Assembly: GCA_029256665.1 (NCBI GenBank)
Contig: JAQSXN010000040.1
Span: 1-12,318, forward strand
DNA length: 12,318 nt
Direction of reading: 5' to 3'
Origin: Paenibacillus sp.
Lineage (GTDB): Bacteria > Bacillota > Bacilli > Paenibacillales > Paenibacillaceae
Shown here: positions 1-7,797 of the stretch, piece by piece
Position numbering within the stretch: position 1 is the stretch's first letter
How the letters are laid out: every line of letters starts with the position of its first letter
Notes under the pieces: model-generated
What the model saw: the letters and a program-made list of their open reading frames with translations, nothing else
Database searches by the model: none
What the model was told of the DNA's origin: nothing
Made by a program: the position numbers and the translations under genes

Positions 1-44
1 ATGATGCACCGAAGGCATTGCGGGCCGTACCGCTGTATGAGGGT

Positions 45-145
45 GCGCGAAAAAAGAGCGTTAGAGCTAACAAGTAGCGTTGCAGGTGGCGAGGAGCGCG
101 AGAAAGAGCGTTAGAGCTGAAAAGTTCGTTGCAGACGGCAGCAAA
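45..145. repeat. two imperfect tandem copies of a ~50-base repeat
   Basis: Copy 1 begins near 45 and copy 2 near 96. Both carry the core AGAGCGTTAGAGCT (55-68 and 105-118), followed at equal distance by CGTTGCAG (78-85 and 128-135), so the period is 50 bases. The copies differ at scattered positions. No gene covers the stretch 1-309. The only reading frame open from base 1 ends at 111 and encodes an arginine-rich peptide with no family resemblance. Beyond the repeat, a T-rich tract (181-191) follows GC-rich sequence without a convincing stem. The repeat may belong to a dispersed intergenic family, but one window cannot show that. Confidence 0.6.
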
Positions 146-189
146 ACTACGAGTCTAGCCCCCAAAGGACGGCGGCAGTCGTTTTATTT

Positions 190-204
190 TTGTTAGCGCT
201 TCCA
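190..204 (+). promoter_or_regulatory. candidate cre site (CcpA binding)
   Basis: TTGTTAGCGCTTCCA fits the Bacillus cre consensus WTGNAANCGNWNNCW at 14 of 15 positions, the mismatch being T for A at the fifth base. It lies about 25 bases upstream of the -35 candidate of the kinase gene. In CcpA regulons a site upstream of the promoter is compatible with activation, whereas repression sites usually overlap or follow the promoter. The match is seen in the sequence; the regulatory role is inferred. Confidence 0.45.
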
Positions 205-229
205 TTAAAAGGATCGAGAGGATGAAAAA

Positions 230-261
230 TTAACAATATATCAGAATAAATATGCTATATT
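230..261 (+). promoter_or_regulatory. candidate sigma-A promoter of the kinase gene
   Basis: TTAACA (230-235, 5/6 to the -35 consensus) is followed by TATATT (256-261, 5/6) preceded by TG one base upstream, an extended -10. The spacer is 20 bases, longer than optimal, so the extended -10 may do most of the work. Transcription would start near 268, leaving a short leader with AAGGGG at 295-300 as ribosome site before the ATG at 310. Confidence 0.4.
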
Positions 262-309
262 AATGGCATGTAGCGCACTCGGAGATTCGCGAAGAAGGGG
301 AATTAGGCG

Positions 310-1572
310 ATGCTGCTCTTTCTCAAGGAATTTTTGTTCAACGTATTCATTATCTCTTCTCCGTTCGTGTTGTACCCGTACCTGCATAGGTTCAGGGATA
401 ACGTCGCGACCTATCGCGGCTTCTTGATATTGCTCTGCACGGTGACGATCGTGGTCACGATGAGCTTTCCTGTCGTGATCAACGAATTGTCGTACGACTT
501 TCGATCGGTTCCGCTCGTCATCGGCTCGCTCTATGGCGGGTGGTTCGTAGCCTTGGTTCTTTACGGTGTTATATTAGCGGTTAGATATGTGTTAAGTATG
601 CCAGATAACTTCATGTATGCCATATCGCTTATGTCGACTTTCGCGGTGACTTGGGCGGCCATCAAGCTTTTCCGCCAGGCGTCGCTCGGATTCCGAATGC
701 TCATCGCGGTATTTGCGTGCGCGCTCATAAAGTTGACGACGTTTACTATTTATTTGACGATGCAGGATCGTCTCCATCTGCTTACCGACAACCCGCTCGA
801 GACGATAGCGACTTACCTGTTCCAGAGTCTTATCGTTGCGATCGGAGTCTATCTGATCGAATTTCTGAGGCGGTATAGCCAGATCCAGGAGGAGGTCGTA
901 AACACGGAGCGGATGAAGCTCGTCAGCGAGATAGCCGCGTCCGTCGCGCACGAAATCCGCAATCCGCTCACGGCGGTCAGAGGGTTTATCCATCTTCTTG
1001 GCACGGTCGAACTGACGGCCGAGAAGAAGGAACAATACAAAGGCATTTGCTTTGCCGAGCTCGAACGGGCGGAACAGATCATCGCGGACTATCTGTCGCT
1101 GGCTCGGACCGATCCGGAGCATGTCGAGGAGATCGACCTCAACGCCGAGCTCAGCTATATGTACAGCCTGCTGTCCAATTTCGCGAACTTCAACAACATT
1201 AAGCTTCAGGCTCACTTCCACGAGGAGAGCAGGCTCGTCACGATGGGCGATAAACATAAATTCAGGCAGGCGCTGCTCAATATCGGCAAAAACGCGATCG
1301 AAGCGATGCCGGACGGCGGGGATCTGTCGCTGGCGGCAGAGAGGCAGGGGGACTACGCGATCATCCGAATTTCGGATACGGGAATCGGCATGACCTCCGA
1401 GCAAGTCAGGAGGCTCGGCACCCCGTATTATTCGACCAAGGATAAAGGGACGGGGCTCGGCACGATGGTCTCCTTTAATATCGTCAAGAAGATGGGCGGC
1501 AGCATCCATATCGATAGCGAGCTTAACAAAGGAACTACATTCGTTATAAAATTTCATAATTTTTCGACATGA
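310..1572 (+). CDS. membrane-bound sensor histidine kinase (orphan, sporulation-kinase-like)
   Basis: A 420-residue kinase. Residues 1-190 are a hydrophobic region of about five to six membrane segments. It contains a basic-aromatic stretch followed by DFRSVPLVIGSLYGG (63-77), resembling the 5TMR-LYT sensor domain. The dimerisation and phosphoacceptor region carries SVAHEIRNP with His214. The ATPase domain shows the N box (LLNIGKNAIEAM, Asn328), G1 box DTGIG (356-360) and G2 box GTGLG (380-384), all intact. The H-box and the following GFIHLL are close to Bacillus KinA/KinB/KinE-type kinases, which feed phosphate to Spo0F. That is a family-level inference; YdbF/CitA-type roles are not excluded. 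No response regulator gene is adjacent. AAGGGG lies nine bases before the ATG. A cre-like box and promoter candidate lie upstream. Whether it senses anything connected with the transporter operon that follows is unknown. Confidence 0.9.
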   Translation: MLLFLKEFLFNVFIISSPFVLYPYLHRFRDNVATYRGFLILLCTVTIVVTMSFPVVINELSYDFRSVPLVIGSLYGGWFVALVLYGVILAVRYVLSMPDNFMYAISLMSTFAVTWAAIKLFRQASLGFRMLIAVFACALIKLTTFTIYLTMQDRLHLLTDNPLETIATYLFQSLIVAIGVYLIEFLRRYSQIQEEVVNTERMKLVSEIAASVAHEIRNPLTAVRGFIHLLGTVELTAEKKEQYKGICFAELERAEQIIADYLSLARTDPEHVEEIDLNAELSYMYSLLSNFANFNNIKLQAHFHEESRLVTMGDKHKFRQALLNIGKNAIEAMPDGGDLSLAAERQGDYAIIRISDTGIGMTSEQVRRLGTPYYSTKDKGTGLGTMVSFNIVKKMGGSIHIDSELNKGTTFVIKFHNFST

Positions 1573-1596
1573 TCTGACATAATTCCTGAAAAGGGA

Positions 1597-1625
1597 TTGA
1601 CGTCTCTCTCTATATCCGATAGGAT
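1597..1625 (+). promoter_or_regulatory. candidate promoter of the sugar ABC transporter operon
   Basis: TTGACG (1597-1602, 5/6) and TAGGAT (1620-1625, 4/6) are separated by exactly 17 bases. Predicted start is near 1632, inside the palindrome at 1628-1647. A perfect TATAAT also occurs at 1635-1640 but has no acceptable -35 at 16-18 bases, so it is the less likely -10. Confidence 0.5.
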
Positions 1626-1627
1626 TA

Positions 1628-1647
1628 CTTGTATTATAATATACAAG
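1628..1647. promoter_or_regulatory. palindromic operator candidate upstream of the ABC operon
   Basis: The arms CTTGTAT (1628-1634) and ATACAAG (1641-1647) are perfect inverted repeats around the six bases TATAAT. The site covers the expected transcription start of the operon promoter, a typical repressor position. The half-sites resemble those of GntR-type operators (cTTGTATACAAg), but the six-base spacer is unusual for that family. In RNA the same bases would form a seven-pair hairpin at the 5' end of the message, just before the ribosome site AAGGAG (1653-1658). Confidence 0.5.
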
Positions 1648-1670
1648 AGGTTAAGGAGAGAGAACGCGAC

Positions 1671-2777
1671 ATGAAATTCAAGAAACCGCAAGCGCTGCTC
1701 GCGCTGCTGCTCGTTATCGTAACCGCGGTTACGGGCTGCGGCGCGGACACCGGCAAAACAGGCGGATCCGTGCAAGCAGTAGAGAGCGTGCCGGCCGCGC
1801 TCAAGGATAAGGGCGATATCCAAATCAAGGTCATCCGCAAGATTGGCGGAGACGACCATACGGCGCAATTCCTGGCCGGCGCCAAGCAAGAAGGAGAAGC
1901 GCTTGGCTTCAAGGTGGACACGTTCTCCGCGGAAGGCGACACGGCGAAGTTTCTCGACGCGATCGACCAAGCGGCCGAAGAGGATCTGGACGCGGTCATC
2001 CTGTCGCATGGCGATGATCCCGCCACGGTAGAGGCGGCCAAGAAGCTGAGAGACAAAGGCATCGAGGTCGTGGCGTTCGACTCGACCGGCGACCTGGCGG
2101 AGATCGACGGCGTCACGCTGACGGCCCAGAAGGACGAGGCGCTTGCGCAATACGCGCTGGACGAGCTGGTCAAGGTTCATGGTCCCGAGGCGAACATCGT
2201 TTACCTCTGGGTAGACGGCTTCCCGCCGATGGTTCGCCGCAACGCGGTCTACCAAGAGGTGCTCAAGAACAACCCGGGCATTAAAGAGATCGACCGGTTC
2301 GGCGTCGCGAACGACAACACGTCCGTCGATACGCAGAACGCGGTGGCGGCGATGCTGACCAAATACCCGAAAGGCGAGCTGGACGCGATCTTCGCGACAT
2401 GGGACGCCTTCGCGATCGGAGCAGCGCGCGCGCTGATCGAAGCGGGACGCACCGAAGTGAAAATTTACGGCATCGACGTATCGAACGCCGATCTTCAAAT
2501 CATGCAAGAGCAAGACAGCCCGTGGGCGGCAACCGCTGCGGTCGATCCCAAGCTGATCGGCGCGGTTAACATCCGCATCGCGGCGAAGAAGCTGGCAGGC
2601 GAAGACACGCCGGACAACTTCGATCTCGACGCGGCGCTGATCACGCAAGAAGAGCTTGCGAAGTCCGACAAAGCGGTCAACATGACGTCGCTGGCGGATA
2701 TCATTCCGGGCTGGGGAACATCGGATGCGTTCGAGGAAGCATGGATGAAGGATTTGAAAGCAGCTAACGCCAAGTAA
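1671..2777 (+). CDS. sugar ABC transporter substrate-binding lipoprotein
   Basis: 368 residues. It captures a substrate outside the membrane for the ATPase and permease encoded next. The N-terminus is a lipoprotein signal: KFKK, a hydrophobic run, then the lipobox VTGC with Cys23. The mature part is a type-1 periplasmic-binding fold (Peripla_BP_4, ribose/galactose class): residues starting QIKVIRKIGGDDHTAQF for lobe one, VILSHGDDP and VVAFDST at the first-domain strand ends, and LDAIFATWDAFAIGA and IYGIDVS in the second lobe. The ATG at 1671 is chosen because AAGGAG lies 12 bases before it and the signal peptide starts there; an upstream in-frame TTG (1629) would add residues in front of the signal and lies in the operator. 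The substrate cannot be read from the sequence; a simple sugar or polyol is the family expectation. Confidence 0.9.
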   Translation: MKFKKPQALLALLLVIVTAVTGCGADTGKTGGSVQAVESVPAALKDKGDIQIKVIRKIGGDDHTAQFLAGAKQEGEALGFKVDTFSAEGDTAKFLDAIDQAAEEDLDAVILSHGDDPATVEAAKKLRDKGIEVVAFDSTGDLAEIDGVTLTAQKDEALAQYALDELVKVHGPEANIVYLWVDGFPPMVRRNAVYQEVLKNNPGIKEIDRFGVANDNTSVDTQNAVAAMLTKYPKGELDAIFATWDAFAIGAARALIEAGRTEVKIYGIDVSNADLQIMQEQDSPWAATAAVDPKLIGAVNIRIAAKKLAGEDTPDNFDLDAALITQEELAKSDKAVNMTSLADIIPGWGTSDAFEEAWMKDLKAANAK

Positions 2778-2829
2778 ACGGCCATTCTAGCATATCTTCG
2801 TACTATGGTTCTCATATCTATGACAATTG

Positions 2830-2863
2830 GCGCTCTTATCCATCGGATAGGGGCGCTCTATCC
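2830..2863 (+). promoter_or_regulatory. intercistronic hairpin between binding-protein and ATPase genes
   Basis: GCGCTCTTATCC (2830-2841) pairs with GGATAGGGGCGC (2845-2856) over 12 pairs, two of them G-U, around the loop ATC. No T-tract follows, so it is not a standard terminator. The segment GGATAG (2845-2850) can instead pair with CTATCC (2858-2863), excluding the larger hairpin. Such structures after a binding-protein gene commonly protect its 3' end and raise its level over the downstream genes. The role here is inferred. Confidence 0.55.
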
Positions 2864-2886
2864 TGTTCGGAGAGAAGGTGATTCGC

Positions 2887-4415
<1,529 letters not shown>

Positions 4416-4419
<4 letters not shown>

Positions 4420-5402
4420 ACGCAGCCGGAACGAAGCGGGGAGCGGGCAGCGCCTTCGAGCTTCTCTACAAATACGGAACATTGCTGACGATCGTGATCC
4501 TGATCGCGGTATTCGGCACGATGACGGACAACTTCTTGAATTATTCGAACATCATCAACATTTTGCGTTCCATATCCATCGTCACCATCATCGCGACGGG
4601 ATTGACCGTCTCGCTTGCGGTGGGAGGCTTCGATCTTTCGGTCGGTTCGACGGCGTCGCTGGCGAACGCGCTCGTCATCTCCATCTTTGTGTGGCATGGC
4701 GGCCAGATCGGCGTCAGCTTGATCGTTACGATTATATTTTGTTTGCTCATAGGGCTCGTCAACGCGTTCCTCGTCATCAATTTCAAGATCCAGGATATGC
4801 TGATGACGCTGGCGACGATGTTCGTGTTCCAAGGGGTGGCGCTGACCTATACGCGCGGAGCAACCGTATCCGAAAATATGATTTTGCCAAACGGCGATTA
4901 TGCCACCGGAGCGATTCCGGACATCTTCGGCCAACTGGGCAAGGTGCCTTGGATTATCGTGATCATGCTGCTCGTCGTCCTGGCCGTGCATCTGTTTCTG
5001 ACGTACACGAAGCATGGACGCTACATGTACATGATCGGCGGCAATCCGGAAGCGGCCAAGCTGTCGGGGATCGCGGTCAGCAAATACCGGCTGGCTGCCT
5101 ATCTGATCTCGGCGTTATTCGCGGGCATCGGCGGCATCATTCTCGGCGCGCGCGTCATGACGGCCGAGGTCAATTCAGGCTCGCCTTATCTCATGGACGC
5201 GGTAGCCGCTGCCTTTATCGGCTACTCCGTGCTTGGAGCGGGCAAGCCTAACGCGTTCGGCACGTTCGTGGGCGCGGTATTGATCGGCATCCTGTCCAAC
5301 GGCCTCATCATGTTGTCCGTGCCGTACTATGCCATGGATATCGTCAAAGGCTCCGTTCTGGCGCTGGCGCTTGGTATCACCTACTACAAACGGAAGCATT
5401 AG
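4416..5402 (+). CDS. sugar ABC transporter permease (RbsC-type)
   Basis: 328 residues and mostly hydrophobic, with about eight to ten membrane segments, as in the BPD_transp_2 family (RbsC/XylH/AlsC). Family hallmarks visible are GGFDLSVGS (70-78; the family form is GG-I/F-DLSVGS) and the cytoplasmic loop TKHGRYMYMIGGNPEAAKLSG, which contacts the ATPase. The glycine-rich FAGIGGIILGARV and a late AAAFIGYSVLGAGKPN segment also fit. The ATG lies inside the last codons of the ATPase gene with a four-base overlap (ATGA), so translation is coupled. The length matches the family and the gene looks intact. It is the last gene of the operon and is followed by a strong terminator. No kinase, isomerase or other catabolic gene for the imported compound follows, so its metabolism must be encoded elsewhere. 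Confidence 0.92.
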
Positions 5403-5406
5403 AGGG

Positions 5407-5453
5407 AAAAAAATCCGGAGCAAGCTTATTCACAAGCCGCTCCGGATTTTTTT
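5407..5453. terminator. bidirectional intrinsic terminator between ABC operon and hflX
   Basis: Seven A residues plus TCCGGAGC (5407-5421) pair with GCTCCGGA plus a T run (5439-5453), a 15-pair stem. Inside the loop GCTT (5424-5427) and AAGC (5434-5437) can add a second short stem. The plus strand ends in eight T residues and the minus strand in seven, so it serves both the ABC operon and the convergent hflX. Confidence 0.92.
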
Positions 5454-5502
5454 TGCGAAGGTGGGACGTCACTCGTTCTTAAGGTTGCCCCGTCGTCCCG
5501 GC

Positions 5503-6787
5503 TCAGCCCTCGGCTTCCGCTTCGACGAAGTCCTGCTTGAACCGCTCGTAATCGGCGAGCGTGCACTCCACCAGCATGCGCGTGCCTTCCTCCTCGTAAG
5601 TGGTCGACAGGACATTGGCGTGCTCGTTAAAGTAGGAGACCAGACGGCCTTGGCTGAACGGGATCAGAATGTCCTTCTTGACGTAGTTCGCGAAGATGTG
5701 CGAGCGCACGACTTCGATCAGCTCGGCAAGGCCTTGGCCTTCCTTGACGGACATGTACACCGAGTTGCCCGACTTCAGCGGGTACGGATGGTCGGTGAGA
5801 TCGCATTTGTTGTAGGCGTAGACGGTCGTGATGCCGTCGGCGCCGAGCTCGCCGAGCGTCTCGTTGGTGACGGAAACGAGCTGCTCGTAATCCTCGTGCG
5901 CGTAATCGACGACGTGCACGAGCAGATCGGCTTCCGTCACTTCCTCCAGCGTGGAGCGGAACGCCTTGATGAGGTGATGGGGCAGCTGGCTGACAAAGCC
6001 GACGGTATCCGTGAGCAGAAACGACTTGTTGTCCGGAAGTTCGATGCTGCGCACCGAAGTTTCAAGCGTGGCGAACAGCATATCCTTGGCGAATACCTGC
6101 TTCGTCGTATCGGGGTCGTACGTCTCCAGCAGCGCGTTCATCAAGCTGGACTTGCCGGTATTGGTGTAGCCGACGAGACAGACGACGGGCACTTCGTTTT
6201 TCTTGCGTTGCTTGCGCTGGTTCTGGCGCGTCATGACCAGCTTCTCCAGCTCGGCCTGCAGCGCGGTAATTCGTTCTTCGATCCGTCTGCGGTCGAGCTC
6301 GAGCTTCGTCTCGCCCGCGCCTCTGTTCTTGAGGCCGGAGCCGCCGCCTTGACGGCCGAGCGAAGCGCGTAATCCGACGAGACGCGGCAACGAATATTGC
6401 AAGCGGGCGACTTCGACTTGCAGCTGGGCTTCCCGCGTTTTGGCGCGTTCGGCGAAGATGTCCAGAATCAGGATCGTACGGTCGATGACCGTGCACTGCA
6501 GCTCCGACTCCAGGTTGCGAATCTGGGAAGGGGAGAGCTCGTCGTTGAAGATGACCAGCTCGCACTCATGCTTCCATCAGCGCGCGAAGTTCCTGGATTT
6601 TGCCCGTGCCGATATAATGCGACGAGTTGATTCGGTCCGCCTTCTGGCTGAGCTCGTCGACAACCTCGATAAAACAGGCGTCTGCCAGGTTGCGCAGCTC
6701 CATCATGGCGTATTCGAAGTCGGATCCTTTCTTGAGCTGGACGCCGACGATTATCGCTTTTTGTTTCGGTTGTTCTTGTTCCATCAT
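5503..6787 (-). pseudogene. hflX: GTPase HflX, interrupted by a frameshift
   Basis: HflX binds the 50S subunit, hydrolyses GTP and splits stalled ribosomes. The N-terminal fragment (6787-6566) gives 73 residues typical of the HflX N-domain, including KADRINSSHYIGTGKIQEL, and stops at TGA 6568-6566. The rest continues in another frame from about 6570: HECELVIFNDELSPSQIRNLE, DRTILILDIFAERAKTREAQ, GRQGGGSGLKNRGAGETKLELDRRR, then the G domain with GYTNTGKS (about 6171-6148), DTVGF and NKCD. All G motifs are intact. Restoring two bases (for example GAAGCGCATGAG for GAAGCATGAG) gives about 428 residues, normal for HflX, so loss of one GC unit is the simplest cause. Sequencing or assembly error is a real alternative. 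The second part has no credible start or ribosome site. The first ATG (6787-6785) is used, with GGAGGG ten bases upstream. Confidence 0.9.
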
Positions 6788-6820
6788 TTATATATCACCC
6801 TCCGGAATCGTTTTAGGTAC

Positions 6821-6847
6821 AAAAAAACACAGGCATATTTGCCCGTG
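6821..6847 (-). terminator. intrinsic terminator just upstream of hflX (possible attenuator)
   Basis: Read on the minus strand, CACGGGCA (6847-6840) pairs with TGCCTGTG (6835-6828), eight pairs with one G-U around AATA, followed directly by seven T residues (6827-6821). It ends 33 bases before the hflX start codon and 17 bases before its ribosome site, inside the leader. Readthrough would therefore be required for hflX expression from the promoter at 7179-7208. Confidence 0.8.
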
Positions 6848-7172
6848 CCCGAAAATATTCGACTTGAGGAAAAAGGAATGGCAAGTCCGCGCGAGCAGTA
6901 GGATGAACCAGCCGGGACTTGCTTCGCTCAAGTGCGTATCCCGCCCGGGGATGATATCACGAGAGAAGCGTGCGGCAAGACAATCCGGGAGAATCGAAAG
7001 CGATCATCGATCGCTGGCGATAGTCGGCTGCTGCGGGTTGCATGGGATCATGCGGACAGACCTATCCTGAGTCCTCTGCCGTACGGGCAGAGCTTATCGT
7101 ACTTTGCAATTAGCCGCGCAAAGACCTGACTCGGATGTAATCTATCACACGAAACCCTCCGTTCCTTGGAAT
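6821..7172 (-). ncRNA. candidate structured leader RNA of hflX (not a recognised family)
   Basis: The stretch between the HxlR-family gene and hflX is gene-free for more than 440 bases and dense in hairpins. In order on the minus strand: CTTTGC/GCAAAG (7123-7102) and CTCTGCC/GGCAGAG (7092-7074), enclosed by GAGTC/GACTC (7132-7128 with 7073-7069), which gives a three-way junction; GCATG/CATGC (7053-7040) enclosed by GATAG/CTATC (7066-7062 with 7023-7019); AGCGATC/GATCGCT (7015-6999); then four mutually complementary segments between 6933 and 6861; then the terminator at 6847-6821. A promoter candidate would start it near 7172. No T-box, SRP, RNase P, 6S or known riboswitch signature was recognised. 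It could be an attenuation leader or an independent small RNA ending at the terminator. Short open frames exist (for example 7043-6957, 28 codons) but lack ribosome sites. Confidence 0.45.
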
Positions 7173-7178
7173 GAGAAC

Positions 7179-7208
7179 AGTGTAGCACATGGACAAGGGC
7201 CGATTCAA
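7179..7208 (-). promoter_or_regulatory. candidate promoter for the hflX leader
   Basis: On the minus strand TTGAAT (7208-7203, 4/6) is followed after 18 bases by TACACT (7184-7179, 4/6). A TG one base before the -10 makes it an extended -10. It lies just past the end of the HxlR-family gene, and transcription would begin near 7172. Confidence 0.4.
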
Positions 7209-7230
7209 CCAACTAATTCCTTATAGACGA

Positions 7231-7581
7231 TTATTGCCGGATCTGTTCCTCGTCCGGATCGATCCATTGATGGGCCCATTCGGTAATGTTGATGAACAGC
7301 GGCGATAGGGCGCGGCCCTTGTCGGTAAGCGAATATTCGATACGCACGGGCATCTCCGGGTAAACATCGCGACGAACCAAGCCGCAAGCCTCCAACTCCT
7401 TCAGCCGATCCGACAATACCTTCCCGCTTAGGCTGGGCAGATTCTGCTCGATATCGGAGAATCGCCTTGGGCCCGGCAGCAGGCTGTACACGATCAAAGC
7501 GACCCAGCGCTTGCTAAGCAGCTCCACCGCTTTCTCGAACCTTGCGCACATTTGTCCCTGTTTCGGTTCCAAGAGGCACAT
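7231..7581 (-). CDS. HxlR-family winged-helix transcriptional regulator
   Basis: About 113-116 residues, depending on start. The HxlR (DUF24) pattern is clear: CARFEKAVELLSKRW at the N-terminus with the conserved Cys, PGPRRFSDIEQNLPSLSGKVLSDRLKELEACGLVRR as helix-turn-helix and wing, then PVRIEYSLTDKGRALSPL. These small dimeric repressors or activators often respond to electrophiles or oxidants through the N-terminal Cys; that is family knowledge, not shown here. The start is uncertain. The ATG at 7581 is directly abutted by GGAAAGG. The TTG at 7572 lies eight bases after that ribosome site, and the ATG at 7551 follows AGGGAC. The frame extends further upstream, but that part carries no family similarity. 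It is transcribed divergently from the small membrane protein at 7798, a usual arrangement for a regulator and its target. Confidence 0.88.
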   Translation of the reverse strand: MCLLEPKQGQMCARFEKAVELLSKRWVALIVYSLLPGPRRFSDIEQNLPSLSGKVLSDRLKELEACGLVRRDVYPEMPVRIEYSLTDKGRALSPLFINITEWAHQWIDPDEEQIRQ

Positions 7582-7635
7582 CCTTTCCGCGAAACGTGTT
7601 ATCCGATGACGGGTCTGCCGTTTCACCTTAATCCT

Positions 7636-7641
7636 ATTATA
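7636..7641 (-). promoter_or_regulatory. -10 element of the HxlR-family gene
   Basis: A perfect TATAAT on the minus strand lies about 55 bases upstream of the gene start. No good -35 hexamer is found 16-18 bases further up, which would fit a promoter needing an activator, but this is weak evidence. Confidence 0.35.
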
Positions 7642-7797
7642 GTCCTGAAGGCGCATACATGATAGGGGGATATTTCCCTTGATGCCGGAAGGAAATAGGC
7701 TGGGCGGGAGCGGAGCCCGCGAAACCTTTGGCATGCGGCCGGCGTCTATAAGGTAAGCATGACAACAATGCGGCAATGAGATGAGGAGAGTGCTTCC

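Noticed and set aside
1..111. Open frame from base 1 as the end of an upstream gene or a small protein
   Set aside because: It spans the direct repeat, is arginine/glutamate-rich without family features, and no ribosome site for it is visible in the window.
1581..1597. ATTCC/GGGAT hairpin after the kinase gene as a terminator
   Set aside because: Five pairs including a G-T and no T-tract; the kinase transcript may read into the ABC operon.
1554..2648. 364-codon open frame on the minus strand opposite the binding-protein gene
   Set aside because: Shadow of the plus-strand gene caused by GC-rich codon use; the product is arginine/aspartate-rich, resembles no family and has no ribosome site. 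The same applies to the long antisense frames at 592-1557, 3526-4482, 4227-5015 and, on the plus strand, 5329-6372.
6566..6579. Programmed +1 frameshift in hflX
   Set aside because: The TGA could suggest prfB-like recoding, but there is no CTT slippery codon or upstream Shine-Dalgarno-like stimulator, and HflX is not known to use recoding. An indel or sequence error is simpler.
6957..7051. Short leader open frames (7051-7004, 15 residues; 7043-6957, 28 residues, minus strand) as regulatory uORFs
   Set aside because: Neither ATG has a ribosome site at a usable distance. A GTG-TGA start-stop after GGAGGG (near 7150) was also noticed but is too minimal to support.
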